64,000 nt of DNA from NCBI RefSeq assembly GCF_033958435.1, contig NC_134137.1:66790001-66854000 (forward strand). The letters run 5' to 3'. Within the stretch, counting starts at the first letter, position 1; every line of letters begins with the position of its first letter. Of the stretch, positions 32,741 to 44,560 are shown piece after piece. The notes under the pieces are model-generated. The model made no database searches, had not been told where the DNA came from, and saw nothing but the letters and a program-made list of their open reading frames with translations. This stretch comes from Carettochelys insculpta. Its lineage: Eukaryota; Chordata; Testudines; Carettochelyidae. Both the position numbers and the translations under genes were made by a program.

Positions 32741-35437
32741 ATTTGGAAGTCTCATTATCTGTGGAATTCTCTCTTCTGACAAAATTGAATGTGAATTCTT
32801 TATTTTAATGTAATTGATAGATACTGCAAGTAGTAGTCATAATTTAAAACAACCCTCAGTTTCGGTCAGCGATCTGTATGTTGGGCAGCTGTGTGACAGC
32901 GCATAAGTTTATTACTTCAGGATTACATTAAACACTTTACTTGGCATTATTTACTCAATCACAAATCAATGCAAAATGTCTTTAGTGAGTTTTTCAGTAA
33001 TATGTTGCTGATGTCATTGGAACTTGTTCTGATGCCTTCTTTGGAATGAAGACTCTGATAGCTACTAATTTACAATTTCATAAAATTGTGGGGGGGGTTG
33101 TGTGTGCATTTCAAGCAATGAAACGTGAATTTCTGGCATCCAAACATAAGATTCCAAAAGAAAAATGTGTTTAATTAGAGCCTTTTAAAGCAGTCTATAT
33201 CGGTGAGTTTCTAATCCAGCCTTCTCAATCCATGCTTGTTTACAGACAAGACCATCCAGCTGGTCTTTGGGTTCTTATTCCACCAACACACTGTGTCTTT
33301 CATTTGTTCATTATGTAATTTCTGTTTATTTATTGAAAGTCTTAGGGATAGAGCGAAAAATCAAACCACATCAAATATGTAAATGACAATCACATACATA
33401 GGGCACATTTACATGTAAATGGCAATCTATCCAATTTACGAGGAAGTAAGGAGCCAGCAATTACAATGAGAACCCCCATATACAATATACAAATGTACAA
33501 CATAAATTAGTTCAGGAAGATGAAAGGCTACTTGCTCAATTATTTAGCCCTGCTAGATGAAAGTCTCCCAGAGCATAGCTCTTTAAATCTTAGTTCATTT
33601 TACTCCTGTTTGAACTATGGTTGCCATGTGCATTTTATATGAGGCTAGTTCTCATTCCGAATTCAGACAAGCTGAAGAAGGAGCATAATCCTCCTGCAAT
33701 AAGTGTGGATCAGTTGTCTTTGGTGACATGGAGCAGATATACACCAGTGCAGTCACTGGAGAGAAGCTGGGTAACAGAACAGGGATTGGCCCCTCATACT
33801 TATAGCCACTAGAAAATGAGGGTCACAAGGGTCAGTCATCAATGACTGCAAACTCATAACAGAGTTCTGGAGCTTGAGTGAACAATACACACTGCACCAG
33901 TGACTTAATCTAAGGCTGCTAGTCTTAATCTTAATCCATGAGTTCTATTTTAAACTCTCCACATCAAGGCCAGTGTTCCACTCTGAGATGCCCAAATTAC
34001 TGGAGACCTCGTGCACTGTTTCAAGGGTACCTTGGTTTTGAGGAAACATTTTAGATGCAACCCATGAACATGTTGCATTACATCCCATTAGCTTCTCGAA
34101 GGTCTTCGGAATTTAATAAAACAGGAGCAACAGCTGTGAGATGTTGACATTTTAGGCAAGTTTTCCTGTAACAAAGATCCTGATTACTCTTGCTCATGGT
34201 GTTCCTTAATCTGCAAACCTAATCCCTGTTGCTTGTCCCTAAAGCCATCCCTATTCCTAAAGGACTCAGGGAGCAGAGAACAGTGCTGCAGCTGGTGTCT
34301 AAAGGCAATTATTTAATTGTGACACTTCCAAAAGAAGCAAGTACTCAACTCTTGGATTTGCAGCTGAACTAACTAGCATATTGAAATACGTTTAGCAGAT
34401 TACAATGCACAACACTGTAGAATATAGGGAGAGGAGGGGGCAAAACATATTTTTTCTGGCTTGAAATTTATTGAACATTGAAAGCCAGGGAAAATAGAGG
34501 ATGTAGGTGGGAGGGAATTTTCTTGACTTCTGCCCAGCCATAAAAATAAATGACTGACTATAAGATGCAACAATGAGCAAAGGACTTTGACACATGACTA
34601 AGACACAGTAATTTAGATTTATTTTTGAATGCTTTAGAAAAATCTATTGCAGCTACATAAACTTCTCAGGATAATTTTCAGATTCATGAGCTTATGCTCG
34701 GATGGCCTAGACATTTTCCGAGTGCTTTGCCAATAACAGTTCCATTGTTGCACTGAAATGTGATGCTGACACTCATCAGACTCTTTCTTTTGTATAGCTC
34801 AAATATACGTTCTCTTCATGCTTCTCATAGACTCATCCATATTAGACACACATCTTTGGTTCTTAATTACAGAATTAATGTAGACAGCAATCAGCAATAA
34901 AGCTGACAAATCTAATTTCCCAAATAACTCACTATGAACCAAGCATTTCTCGGGGGAAGAAAAAATAATTTTATGAAGGGTCTGGAATTTTAAACTAGGG
35001 ATCAAACTAAAAACAAAACAAAACCATATCTGACCCTTAAGGATAATTTCCATAGTGTTTAATTCTTTCAAACAAATCAGGACTAGCTAAAGTGCCTTTT
35101 TTACATTGGTCATAGCCCCTGATTCTAAGATGAAATAGATATTTAAACACTGTCATTGTAAATACATTTTAGAACAAAATAATTATTTCATTATCATATG
35201 TTCATGTGTACAAGCCAAGTCCTGCCCAGCTCTCCACAGATTTATATTTAATATTCTTTTTAAATGAATCACCCCTCCAAAAGCTGAGTGGATTTATGGT
35301 GAAGTACATAAAGCAGGCTAAAGAACTGTTAGGGAAGACTGGAGAGCATTAGGTGCAAACTTTGCTTAAGGGCCCACCTAACAGAGAGGTGGCGAGGATC
35401 TAGAAGAATATGCAACGGTGATTTTGGTTCTTCCTAA
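32741..35437. other. A/T-rich spacer, no recognisable gene
   Basis: About 2.7 kb with only short frames and no recognisable repeat or exon. It is the longest repeat-free stretch in the left half and may be unique host sequence. Confidence 0.5.
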
Positions 35438-35440
35438 AAA

Positions 35441-35723
35441 GGATGTGTCTACGCTATTAAAAAATAACTTTGAAGTTGCTTACTTCGAAGTACGACTTCA
35501 AAGTAACACTTCAAAGTTGAGCGGCTACACACACATTCTACTTTGAAATTAAACTTTGAAGTAGGGCACTAGTTCATTCCCAAAAAATGGAATAAGGACT
35601 TCGAAGTTGGTCTCTCTTACTTCAAAGTTAACTTTGAAGTAAGAGAAAACATGTGCAGACTCTCTGCAGGCTACTTTGAAGGAGCACCAAACTTTGAAGT
35701 TAGTTCATAGCGTAGATGCACCC
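35441..35723. mobile_element. Harbinger-type MITE rich in TTCGAAGT/ACTTTGAAGT motifs
   Basis: The ends GGATGTGTCTACGCTAT and (reverse-complemented) GGGTGCATCTACGCTAT are inverted repeats; AAA flanks both sides (35438-35440, 35724-35726). The interior is a series of inverted TTTGAAGTTA/TAACTTCAAA words. No coding capacity. Confidence 0.8.
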
Positions 35724-35726
35724 AAA

Positions 35727-36201
35727 GCTCAATGAAGGAAAAGTGCACCTCCATCACTTGTCTCTTCATTTGTAAAGTTCCACAATGATCAAATCTCTCT
35801 CCAGTTCTATTCAGCATCTACTTTCAGCTACTAAGTGTACTGATCAGACAACATGGACTCCAGCACCAGCAAAATGAGGAAGATAGCCATACTTATCCAT
35901 CACCCCATATGATCAGACCACCAGGCCAAGATGGCCTAGTACTTGGATAAGACCAGCTCCTGGATGAAGAACAGCTGGCTGAATTCAAGCAAAAAAGATG
36001 ATGTTGGGTGACTGTGGTGGGCAGAGTTATGTAGCATATGTAGAGACTTATGTACTACGTAAGTTAGACATGCTCTTCATGTACCTTGAGGGTTGAAAAA
36101 CACCACACATTGGGTTTCTTTACATCATCTACATAGAGTATGAGCACCTCCATTCTCTTCTCTTCTCATTCTTACAGTGTCCTCTTCAATATAGCTACTA
36201 A
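35727..36201. other. Spacer, no recognisable gene
   Basis: Nothing recognisable. Confidence 0.4.
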
Positions 36202-36850
36202 GGGTATGTCTACACTACAAAATTAGGTTGAATTTATTGAGGTTGACTTTTAGCATCTGATTATATAATGTTGAAGGTGCATGGCCTTATTAAGCACATG
36301 TGGTCGATGGAGTGCATCCTCGCTATTATAGCTAATATCGACTTTAACAGTGATGCATTGTGGGTAGCCAACCCACACTTCCTATGCCCATGCGAATTCT
36401 GGATTAGGCACCCAATGCTTGATAAGACAAAAATATTGTTGCGGTGGTTCTGGATACATGTAATCAGCCTCCTATGATGTACGTACCTCCTCCCTCTGTC
36501 TCTGCTTGATAACAGTGGCAAATAATTGTTTTGTGCCCCTTGTTTCCCTGATTGTCAGTGCAGACATCATAGCACTGCAGGCATGGACCCTGCTAAGCTG
36601 CACACTGTTGTGGCAGTCATTGCAAACACCTTGTGCATTGCGCTGGGGGTTTTGTCCAAAGACTAGCCAGGAGCCACTGGCACGAGGAAGAACATGAGGA
36701 GGCCACACACCCAAACATGAAGAAACACATTGAATGGAGCAATTGGCATATGCTGGCTGACATCGGGCATGTTGACACAATGGAACACCAGTTCTGGTCT
36801 TGGGAAACAAGCAAAGGCTGATGGGACTGCAGAGTTCTGCAGCTATAGGA
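36202..36850 (+). mobile_element. 5' part of an old Harbinger element
   Basis: Starts GGGTATGTCTACACTACAAA, then AGGTTGAATTTATTGAGGTT, close to the right-end sequence of the old Harbinger at 27530 read in reverse. The leader word GATGCATTGTGGGTAGCC (about 36350) also has a counterpart there (reverse complement near 27380). TAA precedes the start. A transposase N-terminal relic follows. The right end of the element was not found; a Penelope tail begins at 36852. Confidence 0.7.
36575..36825 (+). pseudogene. Harbinger transposase N-terminal exon relic
   Basis: Frames around MDPAKLHTVVAVIANTL and WHMLADIGHVDTMEHQFW followed by SWETSKG resemble the first exon of old-type Harbinger transposases and the leader of the relic at 26825-27161. 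No DDE domain remains downstream, so this is a fragment. Confidence 0.55.
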
Positions 36851-36851
36851 C

Positions 36852-36940
36852 GAGTATCAGAGGGGTAGCTATGCTACTCTGTATCCACTGAAATAACGAG
36901 AGGTCATGTGGCACCTTATAGACTAACAAATTACCTGTAG
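36852..36940 (-). repeat. Penelope-like 3' tail, reverse
   Basis: TCAGAGGGGTAGCTATGCTA, then GTGGCACCTTATAGACTAAC, the diagnostic words of the Penelope tail also seen at 50556-50640. Confidence 0.7.
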
Positions 36941-37099
36941 TGGGGTGACAGATGAAATGCGCGGTCCTATCTTAACATCAGACCACCTTGCTAAAGCATA
37001 TATAAAGTGCCAGGGGTACATCTCAACAGTGATGCAGGAACCAGTGGATCACAAGAGCCGTTTAACTGCCATCAGTGTGAGATAGTTGGGAAAGGCGCA

Positions 37100-37770
37100 T
37101 GATATGTGTATCTTTATGATTCTGGCTAAAACACAGGGAACACAGACATAACTCAATGGAAAAGGTGTTGCAGGCATAGTTAGGGTCTGATAGTGAGGGG
37201 AGTGGGTAAACCACAAGGACATGACTTATTATGAATGCCCACGTAGCAATCAAAGCTGTGGGAATGACAGCCTTCTGCTCCAGGAGCTATCTCTGGCATC
37301 TGAGTTGAAGGCTTCATATGCCTATCTCCCTCCCACTCCCCCCCACCCGCAATCTGGGATGTCGGGATAGGAGGAAGGAATTGGAGAGGGGCAGGTGGTT
37401 TATCAGTGGGTGCAGAGGGGCTCTGTCCTCCAGCTGCTTTTCCTGAACCTGTACCAGGCACCTCTCAGTTCTGTTTGCTCCCCCATGAGCTGCAACACAT
37501 CAGCTTGTGTCTTACACTCCTGTTCCTTGCATGCTTCCCTGTTATTCTGTGGGGATGACCTCTACCAGCATTTGCCGCCATGCATTCAGTTGTGTCCTGT
37601 CAGTGCGGGTGGACGGCATGAGCTTGTTAAACATGTTGTCCCGTTTTCCTTTTTTTTCACCTAATCTGCACAAGCCTAATTGCTGGAGAAGTGGGAGCAG
37701 CAGACAGCAAAGCAAAGGTTCTAGCCACATTGAGAAAAAAATACAAAGGTAGACATCAGGGAAGATGCAC
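37100..37770 (-). pseudogene. Probable Harbinger Myb-like protein C-terminal relic
   Basis: The minus-strand reading near 37640-37570 gives NMFNKLMPSTRTDRTQLNAW, then RQMLVEVI, and further on GEQTELRGAWYRF. This resembles the coiled C-terminal part of old-type Harbinger second proteins (TDR.QLNAWRQ.. EQTE..). Stops and frameshifts interrupt it. It lies convergent to the transposase relic at 36575-36825, the usual Harbinger arrangement. I infer homology from pattern only. Confidence 0.45.
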
Positions 37771-38810
37771 TGTAAAAACCAGAAGGTTAATGTCTCTTAC
37801 AATGAACGAAGCCCTGTATAGCACAGAAGACATGTTATGTACAAGGCAGAATTTTGCATTTTAAACCTTGCACCTACCACCAAGGTACGACACACAAGCA
37901 GAGCACTGAGCGGCTGAACTCTCTATGCAGGCAGGCAACGTGTTAGCAGGGCTCTTTGGCTTCCACTTTGAAAACCTGCGGGAAAGGGTACTTGCAAACA
38001 AAAGCCCTCATTGTTCACGCATTTGCATGTGCAAAGGGTGGGCTGCATTGGCAAGCGGACTCCCTCTCACACAGGATGCTTGCAGACTTCATCCCTCCTT
38101 TGCCACATTGACCAGAAAAGGAAGGGAGCTGAATTGGGTCAAGGTTGTAAGGATTCATAACATAGGATCACCTCCATTCACACACAGCATGGTTATTCTC
38201 TCATATGATCCCGTTAAGCCCATCGCAAACGTGGCAACACACCTGGAGACATAATTTGTTAAGAATGAGAAAACAGAAGTGGATCTCCTCTTTGCCCTCA
38301 ATTACAAAATTTCCCCCATGTACAATATCAGTCTTTTCTGAATCACAGAGCATGATAGGGAGCAGATGCTGCATGAATGCGGCCTGATACCTGGACCATA
38401 TGTTGTTCTGCTTTGTGCTGCAATGATGCTGGATCAATTACAGTGGGCTTGGTGTGGAAAGGTGTCCTAACATAGAGGACATAATAAACTTTCCCCAGCA
38501 AATTTCTGTGAAGGACTGAAAAGGTTTGTAGAGATGTGCAGGAGGGATTCTTGCTCCATCTCCAGACATGTCCCTTTCACATAATAGACCCAAGTCTCAT
38601 TCATTTGGCCACTGAATTAATGTTGAATGTTGAATCCATGCAACTGGTTGTGCAGTTTGTAACCACCTTGACCTCCTGCAGATCCAATATTCCTGAGATG
38701 CAAATCCTTTCAGTTGCCTCTTTAAATCCCATGATAGAGGTCTGTGTTATGGATATAAAGAGCTGGGGTTCCAATACCTCAGAGGCTTTACAGTCCCTCC
38801 CGAAAATGTA
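37771..38810. other. Spacer or unrecognised Harbinger interior
   Basis: The frame at 37925-38254 has no domain I recognise. The stretch may belong to the element starting at 36202. Confidence 0.35.
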
Positions 38811-38929
38811 TTAGTTTGTTAATTTGATTTTTCATGTGTGCCCCTCTGCTCTCCGATTTGCTCACCTTGATAATTTTTTTCTGATTTGTCAACTTTGATT
38901 ACTGTTTTTGGTTCTCTGTGCCTTAAATA

Positions 38930-39085
38930 TTGAGTCTGTTCTGGTCTGGCTATGGTCTGAAGAAGTGGGTCTGTCCCACGAAAGCTCATCACCTAATAAA
39001 TTATTTTGTTAGTCTTTAAAGTGCTACTTGACTGCTTTTTTGTTTTGATAGTATATAGACTAGCACGGGTCTCTGTCTGTTACTG
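38930..39085 (+). repeat. Penelope-like 3' tail
   Basis: GAAGAAGTGGGTCTGTCCCA, CGAAAGCTCATCACC, TTGTTAGTCTTTAAAGTGC and AGACTAGCACGGG in order, matching 28192-28286 and the tail of the 41334 element. Confidence 0.75.
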
Positions 39086-39544
39086 TGTTTATTAAGGGTT
39101 TGGCATCTTAAACAGGCTTTGTGAAATACTGATTTTAAAGGATTTTATCTTTAAGTTTATTATTCCAGAGACATGCTGACAACACGTGGCCTCATGCTTT
39201 GAACTGATTTAGAATCGCATATGTGTTAGCTCACAGACAAACAGCCGTTTCACTAGAGGAAAACAATCACAGAATTTGGGAGACAGAGATGTTTGGCCTA
39301 TGGAAAATGACGGCTTCTTCTATATATCTGTTATAAACAGTAAATTGAGGATCAAATGCTTAAAAGGGTACAGATCAATTGTGAATGGCTAGAGTAGCCC
39401 ACATGGTGAAACAAAAGCCAGGCTGTGCTCTATACAATACTTACTGAGGGCTCAGTCTTCAATGTTTTTTCTCTTGGTACATACAGTAAAAAATTCTAAA
39501 GCTAGAGTTCCATTTAAACAGCCAAATGTAGAGGTTCCTAACCT
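39086..39544. other. A/T-rich spacer, no recognisable gene
   Basis: Nothing recognisable. Confidence 0.4.
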
Positions 39545-39662
39545 CAGGAAGAGGGTCTTTGCCCACGAAAGCTTATGCTCCAAAATATCTGTTAGTCTGT
39601 AAGATGCCACAGGACTTCTTGTTCTCAAAGATACAGACTAACACAGCCACCTCTCTGATAGT
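39545..39662 (+). repeat. Penelope-like 3' tail
   Basis: CACGAAAGCTTATGCTCC, TGTTAGTCTGTAAGATGCCA and CAGACTAACACAGCCACC, ending CTCTGATA, the complete 3' terminus of the family. Confidence 0.8.
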
Positions 39663-41320
39663 AGGACAGAGCATATGGAGTGATTGCAGGTATGTTGACA
39701 GTGTCCCATAAGGTAAAAGTGAGTCTAGCCCAGATCTCAGGATCATATTCCATTTTCCTTGCAAAAATAATTTTAAAAGGGCAGTATCAAGGGATGTTGG
39801 GCCTGAAGTTAACCCTAGATGCCGGCAAAGCCCTTGCACTAATCTTGTTAAATATGTATTTATTGGGCCTGGTCAAACCTGGTGTCTCTTTTCCTTCTAG
39901 GTCCAGCTGGCCCTTTTTTTTAAAAAAAAAAAAAAAAGCCAGTCTTTGTCTACTCTGTAGAAGCTAAGTGCTGTTCAGCACATGTTAATTAACACAGATA
40001 ACAGATTTACTAAATCCATTTCATGTTCTTAATCTAGGCAGGAACACTGATCTGTCCCCTCAGGTTATTTTTTATCTCTGATTTCTTGCTGTAGTCCTGT
40101 GACAGTGACCACAGTAGAGAAGAGAGAGGACTTTGTAATTAATGTGAAGGGAATTATCTTCAGAAGCTATTGGACAGCAACAGTCTCTAATAGTTCTGTC
40201 TGTCTCTCTAGCCCCCAGACTAACACAACCGACTATCACCACAGAAGATCTTTGCAACATGACGGCCTAGACTATGGAAGAGACTGCTAATTATACTACA
40301 GAGATTAGATCACTTGACTGCTATATATTGTGAAATAAAGACAAATAAAGTTCCTGCCAGCTGAGCAATTAAGCTAGTGAAATATTGCAAAAGAGAAGGA
40401 AAAGCAGTCAAATAAGCAGTCACTGGCATTAACTGTATCTTATTCTTTCCCAGGGTAGAGTGGTCAGAATAAAGCCCTTTATTCACCTGACAGAAGATCA
40501 TTGCTAATTTATTCTTTTGGACTGCCACAGCTTCAGGGTTCTAGAAGCCATGGGGGAAAGCTCATAATTTAATTTCCTAATGGATGAGAGAAAACACTAC
40601 CTGTGTGAAATATTTTGTTTTTTAATTAGTGGAAAAGGGGAACACTCTTACTTCTATAAATTTGGTTTGGAGGGGAAGGATTAAAGCTACAGTTTTATTA
40701 CTTACCTGAAAATTGTTCTTCTCTTAACATATTACCTCATTAAAACCTTCTCCTCAGCTCTTTATCATATGAGGCTCAGGTACTAATTGCTATGCCAAAG
40801 TCGGAGAGGTAAGGGAGGTTGCTCCCGCTGGAAAGATTGAACTAGAAATGAGCCCAAAAGCATGTGTTTAAAAGTCTCAAAGCTTGGGTGCTGCTAGAAT
40901 GTATCACCAGGGAAAATAACAGTGTTTATTAAGTGGAGCCTACCCCTCTGAGTGTGTTTACCTGGTGTACGTACATTGGACTGAGACAATGTGTTCTTAA
41001 AACACTCAGTTTTACTTCACTGCACAGCTTCATAAAGAGAGGTTTTTCCACTAAATTGCTGCAGGCTATATCCTTCCTCTAGAGCCCTACCTTTGATTTG
41101 CCAGAACTAATGTGCCCTTGTATACATGCCATTCATACTAGACTATAAAGCCTGTATCAACAGTGTGCCGATCCCAAGCACTAAAACGTCATCTGTCAGG
41201 CACCCAAAAGCCCTGAGATTTCTTAAAAAATCAATAAATAGTAGGATTGTTTTTTATATACCTTCTGGGGTTTGAGCCTAGGGTGTGCTCAGGTCACTTT
41301 GTCAAGCTTCTTCCCATAAC
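39663..41320. other. A/T-rich spacer, no recognisable gene
   Basis: Contains a T8/A15 homopolymer junction at 39912-39936. No gene or repeat family recognised. Confidence 0.4.
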
Positions 41321-41396
41321 TAGAATGAGAAAGTATCGGAGGGGTAGCCGTGTTAGTCTGGATCTGTGACAGCAACGAAGGGTCCTGTGCCCACAT

Positions 41397-41512
41397 GTCT
41401 GTCGGAAGGGTTGGAGCAAATGCGGTTATATCCCAGACACACCACACGATCCATTGTCTACAGCCAAGCACTAAGATATAACCACATTTGCTCCAACCCT
41501 TCCGACAGAGAC
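41397..41512. repeat. Stem-loop: 36-bp inverted repeat with a 42-base loop
   Basis: The left arm 41397-41432 is the reverse complement of 41475-41512 with one mismatch and a 2-base insertion. The loop 41433-41474 encodes SIVYSQALRYN-type Penelope sequence. Confidence 0.9.
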
Positions 41513-42349
41513 AAACACCTACAGGATCTCTACCAAGAATTCTTGAAACTGCAATACCCACCTGAGGAAATGAAAAAACAGATCAACAGAGCCAGACGTG
41601 TGCCACGAAGCCTCTTACTACAGGACAAGCCCAAGAGAGAAACCAACAGAACACCACTAGCCATCACCTACAGTCCTCAGCTAAAACCTCTACAGCGCAT
41701 CATCAGGGATTTACAAGCCATCCTGGACAATGATCCCCCACTTTCACAGGCCTTGGGAGGCAGACCAGTCCTTGCCCACAGACAACCTGCCAACCTGAAG
41801 CAAATCCTAACCAGCAACTATGCACCGCACCCCAGTCACTCTATCTCAGGGACCCATCCATGCAACAAACCTCTTTGCCAGCTCTGCCCACATATCTACA
41901 CCAGCAGCACCATTACAGGACCTAACCAGATCAGCCACACCATCGTGGGTTCATTCAGCTGTACATCTACCAATATAATTTATGCCATCGTGTGCCAGCA
42001 ATGCCCCTCTGCTATATACATCGGACAAACTGGACAGTCTCTACGTAAAAGAATAAACGCACACAAATCAGATATCAGAAATGGCAATATACAAAAACCC
42101 GTAGGAGAGCACTTCAATCTCTCAGGCCACACAGTAGCAGACTTAAAAGTAGCTATCCTACAGCAAAGAAATTTCAGGACCAGACTCCAAAGAGAAATTT
42201 CTGAGCTACAATTCATCTGCAAATTCAATGCCCTCAGCTCAGGCTTAAACAAAGACTGCGAATGGCTGGCTAAATGCAGAAGCAGCTTCCCCTCCCTTGG
42301 TGTTCACACCTCCAGATCAACTGCTGGTAGTAAGCCTCACCCTTGCTGA
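41433..42349 (+). pseudogene. Penelope-like protein C-terminal region with GIY-YIG endonuclease
   Basis: An open frame runs from 41366 to 42349, but the first ~22 codons come from the inverted segment, so only sequence from about 41433 is native. RSIVYSQALRYNHICSNPSD is the end of the reverse transcriptase region. A linker (PEEMKKQINRARRVPRSLLL; HRQPANLKQILTS) and a CNKPLCQLCPH cysteine motif lead to the GIY-YIG domain: NIIYAIVCQQC (GIY), AIYIGQTGQSLRKRINAHKS (YIG, with conserved R and H), GEHFNLSGH and ELQFICKFNALSSG. This nuclease nicks DNA for target-primed reverse transcription. The polymerase core is missing, so the copy is dead on arrival, yet the remaining frame has no stop, implying a young insertion. 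Confidence 0.85.
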
Positions 42350-42526
42350 CTGAGCTAACCTTGTTATCCCCACCCTTGCTCTGGCTTATTTATACCTGGC
42401 CCTGCAGATTTCCAAGACCAGCATCTGATGAAGTGAGTCTGTGCTCACGAAAGCTCATGCTCAAAACTTTTCTGTTAGTCTATAAGGTGCCACAGGACCC
42501 TTCATTGCTGTTATAGAATGAGAAAG

Positions 42527-43862
42527 GTGCTCTTCTTTAATGAATGCACAGATTCTCCCACACATTGTATAAATCCTCTGCTCCGTCCACTACAGTGCAG
42601 ATGTAAGTTCTGTAACTTTCAGTCATCGCTGGTTTTCGGTCCTGTGACTTTCTGTGAGCTTTGCAACTGTCATTGCCTGTAAAACCTTTAAGCTTTGTAC
42701 CAGAAGCTTTGTTTTATAGACTTACCTTTGTTTTGTATAGTTATGTTTTGTTTCATGAGCTTAGTTTTGCAGCAGTGCTAGGTGTCTACTATTGTTTATA
42801 GATACTGTAAGTCTGTAAAGAAATCTGGCTGTTAGAAAGTTAGGTGTCTGAATTTCATTTAGATGTGTGAATGTGGGTGTGTGGGCAATGGAATCAGTCC
42901 CCGAAGCCAGCCTGTCTGGACAACCAGCTGCCAGCAGCATCTTGTTGGCCAGGGAGTGCTAGGAGCTGAGCTCTGCTAAAGAATCCACCTATGACAGAGA
43001 AAGAGGCCCCATCAAGGGAAGATCAAAGTCCCATCTGCTGTTAGCTGATGACTCTTGGAGTCCTGGGACAGTGGGACATGACAAGAGCTATGGACTGAAG
43101 CATTTAAAAAGATGGATGCAAAGCTATTCTTCTTTCCATCGCCACTCTGCAGGAGTTAGTCTCAGGTGGCTGGGGGATCAGGAGGAGGCCCAGGAGTAGT
43201 ACAGCTCACAAGAGAGCAAGCCGACAAGGGGGTTATACAATCAGCTCACTGCCCCGGATTCATGACTGCAGCCAGACATACCAGACCCTCTACGCCTTGA
43301 CTTCCTCTGCTTCTCTGTGCAACTCTTCACCTGTATGAATTTACCTGTTTAAATGAGGCAGGAGAGTCTGAGTGTGTGGACATGTGCTTGAAAGTTAATT
43401 CCTCTTTTTCCTTGCATCCAACAGTGGCATTTAATAAAATATGTATGAATGTAACCTGGAAGTGGTCTTCAGTGAAAATAAGGTAACAATAATCACAAGA
43501 TTTGAGGAGCCGGCACTTTAAGAAAACCACCAAATCGTATGAAAGTTAGAAAACGGTGTGGATGCACCCCCCCCACACACACAGTAGTATTAAAATAGTG
43601 TGTAACTCATACTAATTCAACTAGTATGCCATACCCCTGTGATATCATAAACAGATTAGATTGACTCCTTCCAGGAAGGCAAGCTCTGAAGATTGCGGCA
43701 ACTGTAATGACTGCTGGGGCTGCAGCAGAGGTGAAATGCTAGACCTTTGATTTCTCGCCACAGATTTTTCTTTTTCATTTAAGTTAAAAAATAACTCTAC
43801 TGGCAGAGGGATGCAGTTATCTGCTTTCCATTAGCAGACCACTCACTAGAGAGGGGAAGTGG
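42527..43862. other. Spacer, no recognisable gene
   Basis: 42560-43450 has uneven composition with an AATAAA-like signal at 43434 and could be an unrecognised LTR, but I see no paired ends. Nothing else. Confidence 0.35.
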
Positions 43863-43893
43863 CATACATACATACATACATACATACGTACAT
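43863..43893 (+). repeat. CATA tetranucleotide microsatellite
   Basis: About seven CATA units, one interrupted by G. Confidence 0.95.
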
Positions 43894-44414
43894 ATCTCAT
43901 ACTGTCTTTGGCATTTTCAGCTGCTGTTTCTTTTCCAAAGAGCCCGTTCAGCAAGTGACCATGATGCTGAATGATGCTCTTCTGGACCCATCCTATGTAA
44001 AATGCACCAACAGCTATCTTCTTGTGTCCATATACAGCCAGTAGCTTCACCACCTCACACCACACACAGCTAAAGTTAGGCCTTGCACTGCAGTGGTTGC
44101 CTGCCTGCACCAGAACGATTATTTAAGGTCGGCTGCTTTTCTGCTTAGATCCTGCATCTGACCCTCTCGGTCCCAGAGCCACAGAAGTCCTTAGATGCAT
44201 TAGTCTGGTGTGATGCATCACCATGAGCCACAAACCTCTTGCTCAGTTTCCATCTCATCCCGTAGGTACCATCTACAGTTTTGCTGCAAAAGTCCCCCAA
44301 GTGCCTACGTTTCTGCCTCTCAGTAGGTGTGCTACTACTTCTACCAAGGTGTCTGCCTACTGGATTGGTTCCCATGCTGAACTGGGCCAGAGGTGGGGCT
44401 ACCACCTCTCTTAA
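43894..44414. other. Spacer, no recognisable gene
   Basis: Nothing recognisable. Confidence 0.4.
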
Positions 44415-44560
44415 AGTGTTTAGGCCAGTGGTTAGCACTCACCTGGGGCATGGGAGCTTCAGGTTCCCTCCCTGCTCTGCCAGAGGGGGCAGAAAGACCC
44501 TTGTCCAAATCCTCCCACACCTTTCAGGAGAGAGTTCTAACACCTGAGCTGTGGGGCTCC
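44415..44560 (+). repeat. Probable tRNA-derived SINE head
   Basis: GGCCAGTGGTTAGCACTCAC (box-A-like, 44423-44442) and CAGGTTCCCTCCC (box-B-like, 44460-44472) at tRNA-like spacing. The words CTCACCTGGGGCATGGGAG resemble a dispersed reptilian tRNA-like repeat. The tail is not resolved. Confidence 0.45.

Larger units (their letters stand above)
41334..42513 (+). mobile_element. Penelope-like element, 5'-truncated insertion with inverted 5' end
   Basis: Bounded by a perfect 13-bp direct repeat TAGAATGAGAAAG (41321-41333, 42514-42526). The sense part starts at about 41433 and runs through coding sequence to the tail (GTTAGTCTATAAGGTGCC, ending near 42513). The first ~100 bases (41334-41432) are inverted: they are the reverse complement of the family 3' terminus (GGGGTAGCCGTGTTAGTCTG...) joined to an inverted copy of 41475-41512. 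Penelope-like elements are known for inverted or rearranged 5' ends and duplications of about this length. Confidence 0.9.

Noticed and set aside
42560..43450. Possible second LTR
   Set aside because: AATAAA and LTR-like composition are present, but no TG..CA boundaries with matching short duplications were found.
44415..44490. Functional tRNA gene
   Set aside because: Box A and B-like words are degenerate and no cloverleaf with a proper anticodon stem is evident; SINE head is more likely.
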